Shown piece by piece: positions 49,563-62,229 of a DNA stretch of 64,000 nt. The notes under the pieces were generated by a model that saw only the letters and a program-made list of their open reading frames with translations, was not told the origin of the DNA and did no database searches. Numbering within the stretch: position 1 is the first letter of the stretch; every line of letters starts with the position of its first letter. A program made the position numbers and the translations under genes. Source of the DNA: Branchiostoma floridae (lineage: Eukaryota; Chordata; Leptocardii; Amphioxiformes; Branchiostomatidae); assembly GCF_000003815.2 (NCBI RefSeq), contig NC_049980.1, forward strand, positions 32,823,212 through 32,887,211, written 5' to 3'.

Positions 49563-50660
49563 CCTCAACCATAAGTCACAGTTGGAGGGTCCTATCGTGG
49601 AACCCATCGGATTTAGGTATGCCATCATAAATCACAGTTGAAGGGTCCTATTATGGAACCCATCGGATTTAGGTATGCCTTCACCAACCATAAGTCACAG
49701 TTGGAGGGTCCTATCATGGAACCCATCGGATTTAGGTATGCCATCATAAATCACAGTTGAAGGGTCCTATTATGGAACCCATCGGATTTAGGTATGCCTT
49801 CACCAACCATAAATCACAGTTGGAAGGTCCTATCGTGGAACCCATCGGATTTAGGTATGCCCTCACCAACCATAAATCACAGTTGGAGGGTCCTATCATG
49901 GAACCCATCGGATTTAGGTATGCCCTCACCAATCATAAATCACAGTTGGAGGGTCCTATCATGGAACCCATCGGATTTAGGTATGCCCTCACCAATCATA
50001 AATCACAGTTTGAGGGTCCTATCATGGAACCCATCGGATTTAGGTATGCCCTCACCAACCATAAATCACAGTTGGAGGGTCCTATCATGGAACCCATCGG
50101 ATTTAGGTATGCCCTCACCAACCATAAATCACAGTTGGAGGGTCCTATCATGGAACCCATCGGATTTAGGTATGCCCTCACCAATCATAAATCACAGTTG
50201 GAGGGTCCTATCATGGAACCCATCGGATTTAGGTATGCCCTCACCAACCATAAATCACAGTTGGAGGGTCCTATCGTGGAACCCATCGGATTTAGGTATG
50301 CCCTCACCAATCATAAATCACAGTTGGAGGGTCCTATTATGGAACCCATCGGATTTAGGTATGCCCTCACCAATCATAAATCACAGTTGGAGGGTCCTAT
50401 CATGGAACCCATCGGATTTAGGTATGCCCTCACCAACCATAAATCACAGTTGGAGGGTCCTATCGTGGAACCCATCGGATTTAGGTATGCCCTCACCAAT
50501 CATAAATCACAGTTTGAGGGTCCTATCATGGAACCCATCGGATTTAGGTATGCCCTCACCAATCATAAATCACAGTTGGAGGGTTCTCTCGTGGAACCCA
50601 TCGGATTTAGGTATGCCTTCACCAATCATAAATCACAGTTTGACCCATCAGATTTAGGTA
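49563..50660 (+). repeat. 63-bp tandem array, about 17 units
   Basis: Unit contains GAACCCATCGGATTTAGGTA and ATAAATCACAGTTGGAGGGT. The first few units alternate full and shortened forms (TATGCCATCATAAATC). Period divisible by three keeps an ORF of 316 codons open (49757-50707), as well as other frames; treated as non-coding. Confidence 0.95.
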
Positions 50661-51099
50661 TGCCCTCACGAACTGCCTCTGGTCCGTTTGGTGGAATCTT
50701 TCTGTAAGCCCGTTGCTATGGGGATGATATTGGTACAGGTTGTTCTCTTTTTGCATACATGAAAGTTTAAAAGTTGTTGTTATACCGAATATGGCACTGT
50801 TTGTTGCTCTTTTTCATGTTAATGGAAATTTGCAATACACAAATATCATTAAATAACAATACTTTAGTTCACCTGTCGTTGTTGTATGTGTTACGCGTAC
50901 GTTATGTCATGTGTGAACTTATATGTCCAGGAAGACTAGCGGTGTACCATCTTGTATCATAGCTAATGAACGAATAAAGCCTCTAAAGTCACTTTTCAAA
51001 CATATAATCTGAAAATGTTTGGTCACATATGATCTATATATTAACACTTTTAAAATGTGATAAACAACCAAGCATTACTTGGATCCTAAGCTTACCTGT

Positions 51100-52110
51100 C
51101 GAAATGCAGGTTTTAACCCTGATAGCGATTTAAGTGACGCCTTTAAGTAGTGTGCGTAGTCCAGTGGTTAATGAGCTTTTGTAAATTTCATGCAAATGAC
51201 TAACCATTTACATAATTTATGCATGGCGATATTCATTATTGAATAACGTACACATGTCACAAGTATAAAATTCTCATCATTAGTCATTATTCGGATTTGC
51301 TATTTTTGTATATATTATGCAAATCAGTTCCTCATTTGCATATTTGGTATCTGCTTATGTTTCACCTATCATAACTTACTTGTGTTACATTTACTGAAGT
51401 TCAGCTATTGAAAACAACGGAATTGCATCTTTGCCTAAGTTACCTGCATGCCAAAAATGATGGCAATCCGTCATTCGTTTCTATAATTATCCTCTTTGGA
51501 GTGTCTTGACTAAACGCCCCTGCAGTTCCAAAATTAAATGCTAGGGGGCTGAAACTTGCCCCACTTTGTCATGACGTTAAAAGCTACCACCCAAATATTA
51601 AAACCATATCATGTCCGGTACAAGAGATACATTAAAAAACTGCTATGATGGAATAAGCTCATTAATTATGCAGATGTAATATAATTTTGCATAATTAGTA
51701 TTCTATCTTGTATAACATTGTCTAAGGTACCTACATACCAAAAATCATTAAAATCCATTATTCCCTTCTTGAGTTATCCACTTCAGAAGTTTTTGACAAA
51801 AAAATGCCCCTGCTATCCCAAAACTAGACGCTAGGGAGCCCCAACTTACATCACTTATTTCTGAGCACAAGAGCTATCTGACACCCAAAAATTGGGACCA
51901 TATCTTGTTCAGAACACGAGATAGAAAAACCGGAAGTTGCGCTGCAGTACCAAGGAAAGCCGCTAGGGGGCCCAAAATCTAATCATTTCCAGCTTATCCA
52001 AACTAATCAATCCAACCGTTCTTGAGTTATCTTGTTGACAGACAGACACACACACAAACACTGGTGAAAATATAACCTCCATGACATGTCATAGAGGTAA
52101 TGAAGGAAAC
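51100..52110 (+). repeat. dispersed repeat with two internal half-copies
   Basis: CCCCTGCAGTTCCAAAATTA...GCTAGGGGGC and CCCCTGCTATCCCAAAACTA...GCTAGGGAGC are parallel segments about 290 bp apart; the 3' end carries GACAGACAGACACACACAC and ATAACCTCCATGACATGTC. Looks like an old interspersed element; no coding part seen. Confidence 0.6.
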
Positions 52111-52309
52111 TTGAAAGGCAGCATTTTCGCAAAAATGTATCGTGTTTTCCCCGTTGCCTTTTATCGAGCTACGCGCAAACAATACTAAACCGTTAGGCTC
52201 GCCCTATAACATTGTTTGTGTGTGCGAGTAAAAAATGCTCATGTTTGCATGTGTAACCTTGCAATGATGATAAGTATGTTGCAAATTCATTGGCTGTGCC
52301 CTAACGTCT

Positions 52310-53540
52310 GTAGATGGAAACCTTAAGGTCGCGATCGGTACCTTTCCGGTATCTTACTTTGTGAGATACAATCTTCGCTTCACGTCAGACGGAATACGCA
52401 TTTTCCAACATACCGATGTTACCTGATAGAATAGCAGTTATATTCAAATAACATAGCAGTTGTAATAAGAAAAGTCTTTCTTTGTGTTAGACAACAACAG
52501 CTCAGTTCATCTTTACGGACCATCGACGTCAGAAGGGAGCTTCATACACAAAGTCATTTTTCTCGCGAAGATATCATGCTTCAGTCCCAAAACATATTGT
52601 CTGTCTTTAGTCAGTACCGCAGAACGCGTATTTCTCCATCCGCCATTGTTCTGGCTTCAATTCTTGTGACACGGTTTACGAGGAAGTGAGTTTGCCGTGG
52701 AAGAGAGAATGGCAAACTCTCTTCCTCGGCAGACTCCCTTTTCCAGCCCAAGAGAACATAGCCAACGTTGAAAATCGCGACCCCCCCCCCCCCTAAAATA
52801 AAAACCATCCCCGTTCGAAGACTGCAACGGAGGCTATGCAGAGGATGTCTTCCCTAAAACCTACTTGCTGTGAGCTAACTGTTGAAACCTAAATGTCGTT
52901 ACCTTTCCGGTGTCCTACTTTGTGAGATACAATCTCCGCTTCGCGTCAAACGGAATAACAAGGATTTTCTAACAAATTACGACGTTACGTGACAGAAAAG
53001 CAGGTATATTAGAAATAACATAGCAGTTATCAGAAAATTATTTCTTTGAGTTTGGCAACAGGAGCTCAGTTCAGATTGACGGAGTTATAGGATGATGATT
53101 GACACCGAAGGCTTCAGGTACAAAGGCTGCTAATTACAACGGTTATTAAAAACTTCATGTAAACATCAGACACTGAATACCATAGACGTCAGAGGGGACC
53201 TTCATACAAAAAGGTTGCCACCAACAACATTTTTGAGTTATTGAGTTTGGAACAAGATGAACTAAATTTGTTCCAAATGATTCAAATATAAATTGGAAAT
53301 CCTCTCTTTGGCAAAGTAAAACAGAAGAAACGGTCCGATGTTTCAACTGGAATCCAACAGTCACTGACGAAAACTGTTGGATTCCAGTTGAAACGTCTGA
53401 CCGTTTCCAAAACCATATCCAGTTGCTTGAGTAACTACTTTTACTTATTACCTGGATGTCTAAGCTACATCGACGTAATAAAACAGAAGAATATTTGAGA
53501 ACAGCATTTGCTGTCAGGAAGATTTAAACATAGGTAAAAC
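52310..53540. repeat. segmental repeat module P, two copies
   Basis: TACCTTTCCGGTRTC, GTGAGATACAATCTYCGCTT, CATAGCAGTTATCAGAAA and ACAACATTTTTGAGTTATTG mark this module; a partial copy (52310-52650) is followed by a fuller one (52880-53540). Others at 56350-57060 and 63370-64000. A small hairpin (GATGTTTCAACTGGAATCCA and inverse) sits at 53336-53396. Confidence 0.85.
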
Positions 53541-53579
53541 TTTTCTAATCATATCTCAGGGTCACAAATTATAAGTTAA

Positions 53580-54062
53580 CCTTCTATTATATATGCAGTG
53601 GACATATATGTCGGTTTGACTCCGTGCGGGTGTTTCTAATATGACGTTATCTCCGCAGTTGGTGGCTAAGAAATGATAACTTTACACGTCAGCTGTCAAT
53701 ATGCTTTTCACACGATTGGGAGGAAACTGACAGCCGCACTCAGCATGAGCACATGGCTCATTGTCGGAGAAACACGAGCTCCAGTCTCTATCAACCTCCT
53801 GCCGGGTTAGTCTCTCTTTGTTGCACGTATTTGTAGCACAACATATGATGGGTCGGTCTCTCTTTTCATTCAATTTCATTAGAGAAACTGCCTGTAGTCT
53901 TCGTGCACCTTCTCTGGCAACAGGTGGGCGAACAGGTGAATAAACTCTCAAAAAGTCGACTTGAAGTTTTTGAGCCTCCTGAGCAGTGAAGAAACGAATT
54001 CTGTCTGTCCCAGCTAGAGATCCGACGAACATATTGAAACGTGCCACTGCTCGGACGCTAGA
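53580..54062. repeat. segmental repeat module Q with an open minus-strand frame
   Basis: GTCGGTTTGACTCCGTGCGG, GATAACTTTACACGTCAGCT and CTCTATCAACCTCCTGCCGG recur at 54950-55300, 57130-57500, 59480-59870 and 60345-60690. A minus-strand frame here (54065-53682, 127 codons, starting MSSVRAVARFNMFVGSLAG) is partly kept at 59805-59572 but its amino acids change freely in the 57 kb copy, so it is more likely repeat DNA than a gene. Confidence 0.8.
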
Positions 54063-54405
54063 CACCCATTGTTAAATCATGTTTTTTTTACAAGGTAGTG
54101 ACTGTGTTAAGTTTCAAAGATGTATGAATCATGTGTATAATAAGCTATATAAGACAGGAGCTTAACTCCCATTTTTGGGATTGAGAAGGTCGGGAGGCCA
54201 TGGTTGGCTAGGTGTGACAAGGGCCTCAACTCCCAACCATGTCCATGGTCTGGAGAAGGTTGGGAGGCTATGTTGGCTAGGTGTGACAGGGGCTTAACTC
54301 CCAACCATGGTCTGGAGAAGGTCGGGAGGCCATGGTTGGCCATGTATGACATTCAACTAAAATACTGTGTTTCTGGAAGAAGTGCAAGCAGAAGTACAGT
54401 GTCTC

Positions 54406-54514
54406 NNNNNNNNNNNNNNNNNNNNNNNNNNNNNNNNNNNNNNNNNNNNNNNNNNNNNNNNNNNNNNNNNNNNNNNNNNNNNNNNNNNNNNNNNNNNNNN
54501 NNNNNNNNNNNNNN
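54406..54514. other. assembly gap, 109 N
   Basis: Gap followed directly by a short tandem repeat (CAGTCAGCACCAGGGGCAGG), which probably continues into it. Confidence 0.95.
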
Positions 54515-54630
54515 CAGTCAGCACCAGGGGCAGGGAAACACAGTCAGCACCAGGAACAGAGGAACACAGTCATCACTAGGGATAGGGACACCCAGTCAGC
54601 ACTAGAGGCAAAGAGTTACAATCAGTACGA
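54515..54630 (+). repeat. about 27-30-bp tandem repeat (CAGTCAGCACCAGG)
   Basis: Units CAGTCAGCACCAGGGGCAGG / GAACACAGTCATCACTAGGG. The same array, less truncated, is at 59868-60010. Confidence 0.9.
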
Positions 54631-55524
54631 CGGACAGGGAAATAATAGACATAATTCATGCAAATCAGAACCTCATTTACATACTTAATGAGTCAAACTT
54701 TGATATTGAGTTTGGAACAAGATCAGCTAAATTAGTTCAAACTGATTCAAATATCATATGGAAACTCTCGCGGTGACAATAAAAATAGAAAAATATTTGT
54801 GAACAACATTTGCTGTCTGGAAGTTTTGAGCATAGGTTAAACTTCTCTAATCAAATCTCAGGTTCACAAATTACAGGTTATATTCTTGCAGATTCGGTGT
54901 AAAAATATGGAGCTCTTCTTCACTTTATTCAGCCTCATTCTTTCTACAAAGGCTAGTTTGCAATGAACATATTTGTCGGTTTGACTCCGTGCGGGTGTTC
55001 CTAATATGATATTATCTCCGCAGTTGGTGGCTAACAAATGATAACTTTACACGTTAGCTGCCAAGATGTTTCTCACACGAGTGGGAGGAAAACTGACAGC
55101 CGTGCTCAGCATGAGCACGTGGTTCATTATCGGAGAAACACGAGCTCAGGTCTCTATCAACCTCCTGTTGGGATAGTCTCTTCATTGCAAATATCTTTAG
55201 CACAAGATGATGATGGGTTGTTCTCTCTTTTTATTTTATATCTGCAAAGAAACTCCCGGGCTTATGCCAGAAAAGCTGATGATGATTTCAGATAAACTCA
55301 CTATATATAACAACATAAGCAGTCATTTCAAACCAATTACAACTACTAATATAATTCTATAGTTTTTATTTTGAGGCAGCGGGTTAAGATTTACTGTGTT
55401 TTTTTTTCTATTTGCTTTTGGACAGACGAGGACAATGTGGCACTGCACTCAAGTTATTAACTTATATTAACAGTGCGACCATACACAGTACAGACAGAAG
55501 GTAAAGGTATTATTTTTTTTTTAC

Positions 55525-55599
55525 CTCCCCGACCGAAGTCAGGTACGAATTTTTACACCTGGGTGAAGTGAGGAAGGTCGTGTAAAGCGCCTTCCCCAA
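55525..55599 (-). mobile_element. tRNA-SINE body, minus strand
   Basis: CCTCCCCGACCGAAGTCAGG and CACCTGGGTGAAGTGAGGAA are the inverse of the SINE body at 37355-37420. Cut by the gap at 55600. Confidence 0.65.
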
Positions 55600-56035
55600 N
55601 NNNNNNNNNNNNNNNNNNNNNNNNNNNNNNNNNNNNNNNNNNNNNNNNNNNNNNNNNNNNNNNNNNNNNNNNNNNNNNNNNNNNNNNNNNNNNNNNNNNN
55701 NNNNNNNNNNNNNNNNNNNNNNNNNNNNNNNNNNNNNNNNNNNNNNNNNNNNNNNNNNNNNNNNNNNNNNNNNNNNNNNNNNNNNNNNNNNNNNNNNNNN
55801 NNNNNNNNNNNNNNNNNNNNNNNNNNNNNNNNNNNNNNNNNNNNNNNNNNNNNNNNNNNNNNNNNNNNNNNNNNNNNNNNNNNNNNNNNNNNNNNNNNNN
55901 NNNNNNNNNNNNNNNNNNNNNNNNNNNNNNNNNNNNNNNNNNNNNNNNNNNNNNNNNNNNNNNNNNNNNNNNNNNNNNNNNNNNNNNNNNNNNNNNNNNN
56001 NNNNNNNNNNNNNNNNNNNNNNNNNNNNNNNNNNN
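55600..56035. other. assembly gap, 436 N
   Basis: Separates a SINE body from a LINE reverse-transcriptase fragment; the 436 N hide the junction. Confidence 0.95.
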
Positions 56036-56204
56036 CTGGGGACTTATAAAGGGTCATTATGGCTTGGTAAAATGTTCTATCGACGCCGTTCAGAATTAAT
56101 CTATAAGCTAAGAGGTCTCTGTTTATCCAATCAAAAGCTTTTTGAAAGTCAACGAAGCAAGTAAAAGTTGATTTTCCTTGCTCAATTCGGGACCTTTCAT
56201 ACAA
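56036..56204 (-). mobile_element. LINE reverse-transcriptase fragment
   Basis: Minus strand encodes TFTCFVDFQKAFDWINRDLL, then YQAIMTLYKSP: the RT palm motif (F-x-D-F-x-K-A-F-D) with the downstream helix of CR1/L2-like elements. Interrupted by the gap on the C-terminal side. A relic, not a host gene. Confidence 0.9.
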
Positions 56205-56219
56205 TTTAAAAACAAGTAA

Positions 56220-57500
56220 ATCAACGTATTACAGCTCAAATCAGGGTAAATCAACTAAGCAGCACACAAACATTAGCAAGTCAAATCTATGTAGTATCCA
56301 TTAGATAGGACAAATTAACGTGGCCTTGTAGCAAGGCAAGTGGCGCATCTTCAGTAGATGGAAACCCCAATGTCGGTACCTTTCCAGTGTCCTTCTGTGT
56401 GGGATACAATTTCCGCTTGACGTCAGACGGAATAACAAGGAGTTTCTAACAAATTACGACGTTACGTGACAGAAAAGCAGGTATATTAGAAATAACATAG
56501 CAGTTATCAGAAAATTATTTATTTGTGTTAGGCAACAGGGGCTCAGTTCAGATTGACGGAGTCATCGGATGATGATTGACACCGAAGGCTTCAGGTACAA
56601 AGGCTGCTAACTACAACGGTTATTAAAAACTTCATGTGAAGCTTCCGGTACAAAGGCTGCAAACTACAACAGTTATTAAAAACTCCATGTAAAGATCAGC
56701 AGCTGAATACCATTAATGCCAGGGGACCTTCATAAACAAAAGGTTGCCACCAACAACATTTTTGAGTTATTGAGTTTGGAACAAGATGAACTAAATTTGT
56801 TCCAAATGATTCAAATATAAATTGGAAATCCTCTCTTTGGCACAGTAAAACAGAAGAAACGGTCAGACCGTTTCCGAAACCATATCCAGTTGCTTGAGTA
56901 ACTACTTTTTGGTGTATCTTATTACCTGGATGTCTAACATACATCGACGTTAAACAGAAGAATATTTGAAAACAACATTTGATGTCTGGAAGTTTTGAAC
57001 ATTGGTAAAACTTTTCTAATCATATCTCAGGGTCACAAATTACCGGTTAGCCTTCTAGCAGATTCGGTGTGAAAGATATGGAACACTTCATCACTTTATT
57101 CAGCCTGCTTCTTTCCACAATGGTTGGTTTGCAGTGGACATATATGTCGGTTTGACTATGTGCGGGCGTTCCTAATATGACGTTGTCCCCGCAGTTGGTG
57201 GCGAACAAATAATAACCTTACACGTCAGCTGTCAAGATGTTTTTCACACGAGTGGGAAGAAAACTGACAGCCGTGCTCAGCATGAGCACGTGGTTCATTG
57301 TTGGAGAAACACGAGCTCAGGTCTCTATCAACCTCCTGTCGGGGTAGTCTCTCTTTGTTGCACGTATTTATAGCACAAAATATGATGGGCTGGTCTCTCT
57401 TTTCATTGAATTTCAGCAGTGAAACATGGGCATACACCAGAAAAGCTTTTGATGACTTGAGATAATCCCACGAGATATTACTGTAAAAGTTAAGCATGTT
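56220..57500. repeat. segmental repeat modules P and Q, third set
   Basis: Begins ACGTATTACAGCTCAAATCA, a segment also at 63236, then module P (56350-57060) and module Q (57060-57500). Here the 53.34 kb hairpin is collapsed to GGTCAGACCG. Confidence 0.85.
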
Positions 57501-57737
57501 GTCTGTTTTTAAACTTTTTTTATTAAAAAAGAAGAAAATAGAAGTATTTTCACTCCATTAAAATGTGGGCAACAGTACTCACACATAACACGGAGAAACC
57601 ATAATTCTAGAATTAGTTGCGCGCAGAGATATAGGAGGTGACAGTTCATCCATGCTCAATGTGTGACCCAAGGAGAGAAACAAGAAAATAAGTTGAATCA
57701 TGAAACTACTAAAAAGTGATTCCTTATTATGTACGTG

Positions 57738-58170
57738 AGATCGCGTGGCGTAATCGGCAGTGCGTTTGGCTCAGGACCCAGAGGTCCGGGGTTCGAATCC
57801 TGCCATGTCAACGATCTTGTCCCCACTTTTCTCAGGTGAAAATTAGTACCTAGGTTAGGGCCGTCCTCCGGATAGGACGTTAAATGGAGGTTTCGGGAGA
57901 GCCACACCCCACGCACCTTAAAGAACCCATCGCACTTATCGAAAAGAGTAGGGGTCCTTCCTGGTGTAAGTGGTTCCAAAAACCTACAGTTCTTTACCGC
58001 AAATGGGGCAATTACTGTCGTATTGAGGTTATTGTGCGCTGTATACAGGCTGCCATTACAGAACCTTGCGATTTAGCCCCGCCTATTGTAAGCTCCTCGC
58101 AATTCAGCCCCTGGCTGCGAAGATGGAGTCGTCGGCCCAAACAATACAATACAATACAATGCAAACAAGA
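57738..58170 (+). mobile_element. full-length tRNA-derived SINE with pentanucleotide tail
   Basis: Head: A-box-like TGGCGTAATCGG, B box GGGTTCGAATCCTG. Body: GGGCCGTCCTCCGGATAGGA, CCTTAAAGAACCCATCGCAC, CGCCTATTGTAAGCTCCTCG. Tail: ACAATACAATACAATACAAT. The pentanucleotide tail suggests mobilisation by a LINE with a matching 3' repeat. Confidence 0.85.
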
Positions 58171-58389
58171 GGACGATGTGCGCGGTCTCTTATGAATGGC
58201 GGACCTCTGAAGATGAAGGACTTGAGCCCTGTAGTCTTCAAAACTGTCAATGATCGTGAATATCGGGACGGTCATGTTACCAACATGGTGCACAGAGCAG
58301 CAAACGCCTAATCGTCCTGCGACGGTTGAAGATGTTTAGAGTTACTGAACTAGATCTAGTCACCGTCTACACATGTAACGTACGACCCC

Positions 58390-58910
58390 TGTGTGAGAAT
58401 GCTGTCCTCGGTTGGAATCCCGGACTCGCTAAAAACAGTCATCTCGTCTAGAGACCATCCAACGTCGTGCATGCCGCATCATCCTGATAAGAAGTACACT
58501 CACTACTCAGAAGCCCTCACTCAGCTCGGACTATCCACCATTGATTCCAGGAGAGTCATATTGAAATCAGCTCAGTCAATCATAAAATAATGAACAACAA
58601 ATTCAGATATTTCAATCTCTCGAGTACCTTTAAGCCAAACTTCTACTCATTCGATTAAAAAGTGAGCCCGTTATAAAACCAATTGGATTACTTTTATTAT
58701 CAACATTACTTGATAAACAATTCTTCAGGAATTTCGGACTGAAACTTTTGAAATCTTCTGGTCCTTTCCCCATTCCGGGGTGAAGCCAGTGGGCGGCAAA
58801 CGCGACCTTGCCACAAACTGAACTGCACTCACACAAGAAAGAACCCAGCGCTACCGCAATATTAGTCCAATACTAAATATTGCTACTGTATTGAATAAAG
58901 AATTGTGATC
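58390..58910 (+). mobile_element. decayed LINE C-terminal fragment
   Basis: TIQRRACRIIL in one frame, then KYTHYSEALTQLGLSTIDSR in another, then NKFRYFNLSSTFKPNFYSFD: a retrotransposon ORF end broken by frameshifts and stops. Confidence 0.75.
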
Positions 58911-59329
58911 CTTCATGAACAACCTTATTGTCGATTTTAATGTTGATATATACCTTATACTATGTCAATCCATAGCATCTTAATAGCAAGTTTTGTTTTA
59001 ACTCATTGTGCTGTAAAGCATGTCATGTGAAATGATATGCTTTTAACTTGTTTGTAAAGTCTGAGATAAGAGACAAGATATGAGCCCATGCAGGTCCTGC
59101 CTCCCCGACTTCGTGAATCCTGAATGTAGGACCTACATATTTGCTTCTGATATTATTTAAGAAACGATCTTTAGATTGGAGCTCTCGGCAGGAAATCTCA
59201 AGACTCCTCCAGAACCTCCTGTGGTGCCTTCATTTCCTCATCATGCCGGGGTGATGTATACGCTGACGCACACATGGCACCTGGCAGAGTCTTTCTTTTA
59301 CCAACTTCTTTCTTTTTAGTCATAGCCGT

Positions 59330-60690
59330 TATGAACATAGGTAAAACTTTTCTAATCATATCTCAGGGTCACAGATTACAGGTTAATCTTCTATTTTCGG
59401 TGTAAAAATTATGGAGCTCTTCTTCACTTTATTCAGCCTGCTTCTTTCCACAATGGCTGGTTTGCAGTGGACATATTTGTCGGTTTGAATCTGTGCGGGT
59501 GTTTCTGATATTATCTCCGCAGTTGGTGGCTAACAAATGATATCTTTACACGTTAGCTGCCAAGATGCTTTTCACACGATCGGGAGGAAACTGACAGCCG
59601 CGCTCAGCTTCTCATTGTCAGAGAAACACGAGCTCCAGTCTCTATCAACCTCCTGCCGGGTTAGTCTCTCTTTGTTGCACGTATTTGTAGCACAACATAT
59701 GATGGGTCGGTCTCTCTTTTCATTCAATTTCATTAGTGAAACTGCCTGTAGTCTTCGTGCACCTTCTCTGGCAACAGGTGGGCGAACAGGTGAATAAACT
59801 CTCAAAAAGTCGACTTGAAGTTTTTGAGCCTCCTGAGCAGTGAAGAAACGAATTCTGTCTGTCCCAGCTAGTCAGCACCAGGGACAGGGAAAAAACAGTC
59901 AGCACCAGGGGCAGGGAAACACAGTCAGCACCAGGGACAGAGGAACACAGTCATCACTAGGGATAGGGACACCCAGTCAGCACTAGAGGCAAAGAGTTAC
60001 AATCAGCACCACGGACAGGGAAATAATAGACATAATTCATGCAAATCAGAACCTCATTTACATACTTAACGAGTCAAACTTTGATATTGAGTTTGGAACA
60101 AGATCAGCTAAATTAGTTCCAACTGATTCAAATATCATATGGAAACTCTCGCGGTGACAATAAAAATAGAAAAATATTTGTGAACAGCATTTGCTGTCTG
60201 GAAGTTTTGAGCATAGGTTAAACTTCTCTAATCAAATCTCAGGTTCACAAATTACAGGTTATATTCTTGCAGATTCGGTGTAAAAATATGGAGCTCTTCT
60301 TCACTTTATTCAGCCTCATTCTTTCCACAATGGCTGGTTTGCAATGAACATATTTGTCGGTTTGACTCTGTGCGGGTGTTCATAATATGATATTATCTCC
60401 GCAGTTAGTGGCTAACAAATGATAACTTTACGACGTCAGCTGCCAAGATGTTTTTCACACGAGTGGGAGGAAAACTGACAGCCTCGGTCAACATGAGCAC
60501 GTGGCTCATTGTTGGAGAAATACGAGCTCCAGTCTCTATCAACCACCTGTTGGGATAGTCTCTTCAATGCAAATATCTAAAACACAAAATCTGACAGGTT
60601 GTTCTCTCTTTTCATTTGATTTCAGCAGTGAAACTGCGACATACACCAGAAAAGCTTTTGATGACTTCAGATAATCCCACGAGATATTAC
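59330..60690. repeat. segmental repeat module Q, two further copies with VNTR
   Basis: 59390-59870 matches 53580-54000; 59868-60010 is the CAGTCAGCACCAGG array; 60025-60345 matches 54655-54960; 60345-60690 is another module Q. Thus the order VNTR, spacer, Q is repeated at 54.5 and 59.9 kb. Confidence 0.88.
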
Positions 60691-61084
60691 TGTAGAAGTT
60701 ATGTATGTTGTCAGTTTTTAAATCTTTTTATGAAGAAGAAGTATTTTCACTCCATTGAAATGTGGGCAACAATACTCACACATAACACTGAGATTCCATA
60801 AATCTAGAATTAGTTGCACGCAGAGAGATAGGAGGTGACAGTTCATCCATGCTCAATGTGTGACCCAAAGAGAGGAACAAGGAAATAAGTTGAATCATAA
60901 AACTGCTGGTAGCATGAAAACTGCGCAACACGAAAGTCGCCATCTCGCTAATACTTGTAAGTAAAGGGTGAGTGGGTACCGTTACAGAAAATTCAGGTCC
61001 GGTTCAATTCCAAAGGACCTGAACCTGGACCTGGACCTAATTCAATATGTGAAAAGCTGTGAACGGACAATCCTCAGAACAATT

Positions 61085-62229
61085 AACATCCATTGGCATA
61101 ATACCGGCAGGTTTACTGCAATTTCTCAAGCAATACTAATTTGGCAAATGATCAACGTATCATTTTCTCCAGTTACATGTTGCTGTTACAGCTTACCTTT
61201 GCCACTTCTTCCGTGTATCTTTTTTGTCTCTCTTGTCCTGCTAAAAACATAATATCGTAATTGGAACACACCGCGGAATTGCACGGAGAAGGGGTGGTTG
61301 GAAGGGGGTGCAATAATACCGGCAGAACGAAACACGGCACGATTTACTGCCGCTATGTACCTTTAACGTTATACATCTTCTGTTGTTCCTTCCTTTCCTG
61401 TTAGTAATTGCACAAAACAAAAACCTGCGTGAGCATACAAAAAGTCATGAGAAAATGGGCGTATACTATCAAGAATTTTCATTTAATTTTGGTCCGTCAC
61501 AACCGCTATGACTTTAAAACTTTACTGTTGGCGTAGCATTAAAAATGGCGGGGAAATGGCGGCGTACGTTCAATTTGACCCATTCAGCCGTAGATCTGGG
61601 CGATAATGCAACGGTTCTTCACACTTTTACACGAGTTGTTGGTTACCAAAAGAAATTCAAGATTGCTGTTGAATGCTCATCTTGTGCCGTGAGCACGTGT
61701 GATTATTATCTACAAATCTTGCGATGAACGTGATAGTGTGTTCGTCCCACGACGAGCTCGCCTGCCCCAGAAATGAACTGAAAACTTTTGGCCTTGTTGT
61801 CTTCGAATGCACTGTTATCGAAGCCTTTTTGAAAATGTGTGAAATACGTGGATGTCTGAAGTGTGCATCTTCATAAATTAGTGAATAGATGAAAGTTCAA
61901 TCTCTTCTTCTGGATAATTCAAATTTAATTCAGACGTTTCAAACGACATCCGTCGTTCTTCTTCAGTGAAATAAAAATAAAAGTTTACAACTCTGCGGAA
62001 TAAGGAATACTTCTTACGTTGTAAATAAAAAAAAAGGTAACGTCTGAATTAAATTTGAATTATCCAGAAGAAGAGATTGAACTTTCATCTATTCATTATA
62101 TTCCTGGATGTATAATCTTCACAAACGTCTCATAAATTACTGTTGCTGCGCTAGTGGATCACCGAAAATTTATCGATTATGTCATTTGCCGGTATAAGTA
62201 TTACTGCCGGTATTATGCCAATGGATGTT
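61085..62229. mobile_element. inserted element with AACATCCATTGGCATAATAC termini
   Basis: Terminal inverted repeats of 26 bp ending ACCGGCAG. About 1.1 kb, carrying an ATGGCGG-rich segment near 61545 (60-codon frame, unrecognised) and the hairpin at 61881-62098. Confidence 0.82.
61881..62098. repeat. hairpin with perfect arms of about 55 bp
   Basis: GAATAGATGAAAGTTCAATC and on to ATTCAGACGTT is mirrored exactly at the right end. Loop of about 105 bp. Perfect arms imply recent insertion or gene conversion. Confidence 0.93.

Noticed and set aside
49757-50707. 316-codon frame as a repetitive protein gene
   Set aside because: Openness follows from the 63-bp period; two + frames and the minus strand are also open, and replacement changes are as free as silent ones. 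No start context or exon structure.
53682-54065. 127-codon minus-strand frame as a host gene
   Set aside because: Lies in repeat module Q; its copy at 57.2 kb differs mostly at amino-acid-changing positions and the copy at 59.6 kb is cut. No recognised domain or splice support.
57738-57815. Functional tRNA gene
   Set aside because: A and B boxes are present but no good acceptor stem was seen, and a SINE body with an AATAC tail follows; the same goes for 9868-9950, 20285-20360 and 39305-39375.
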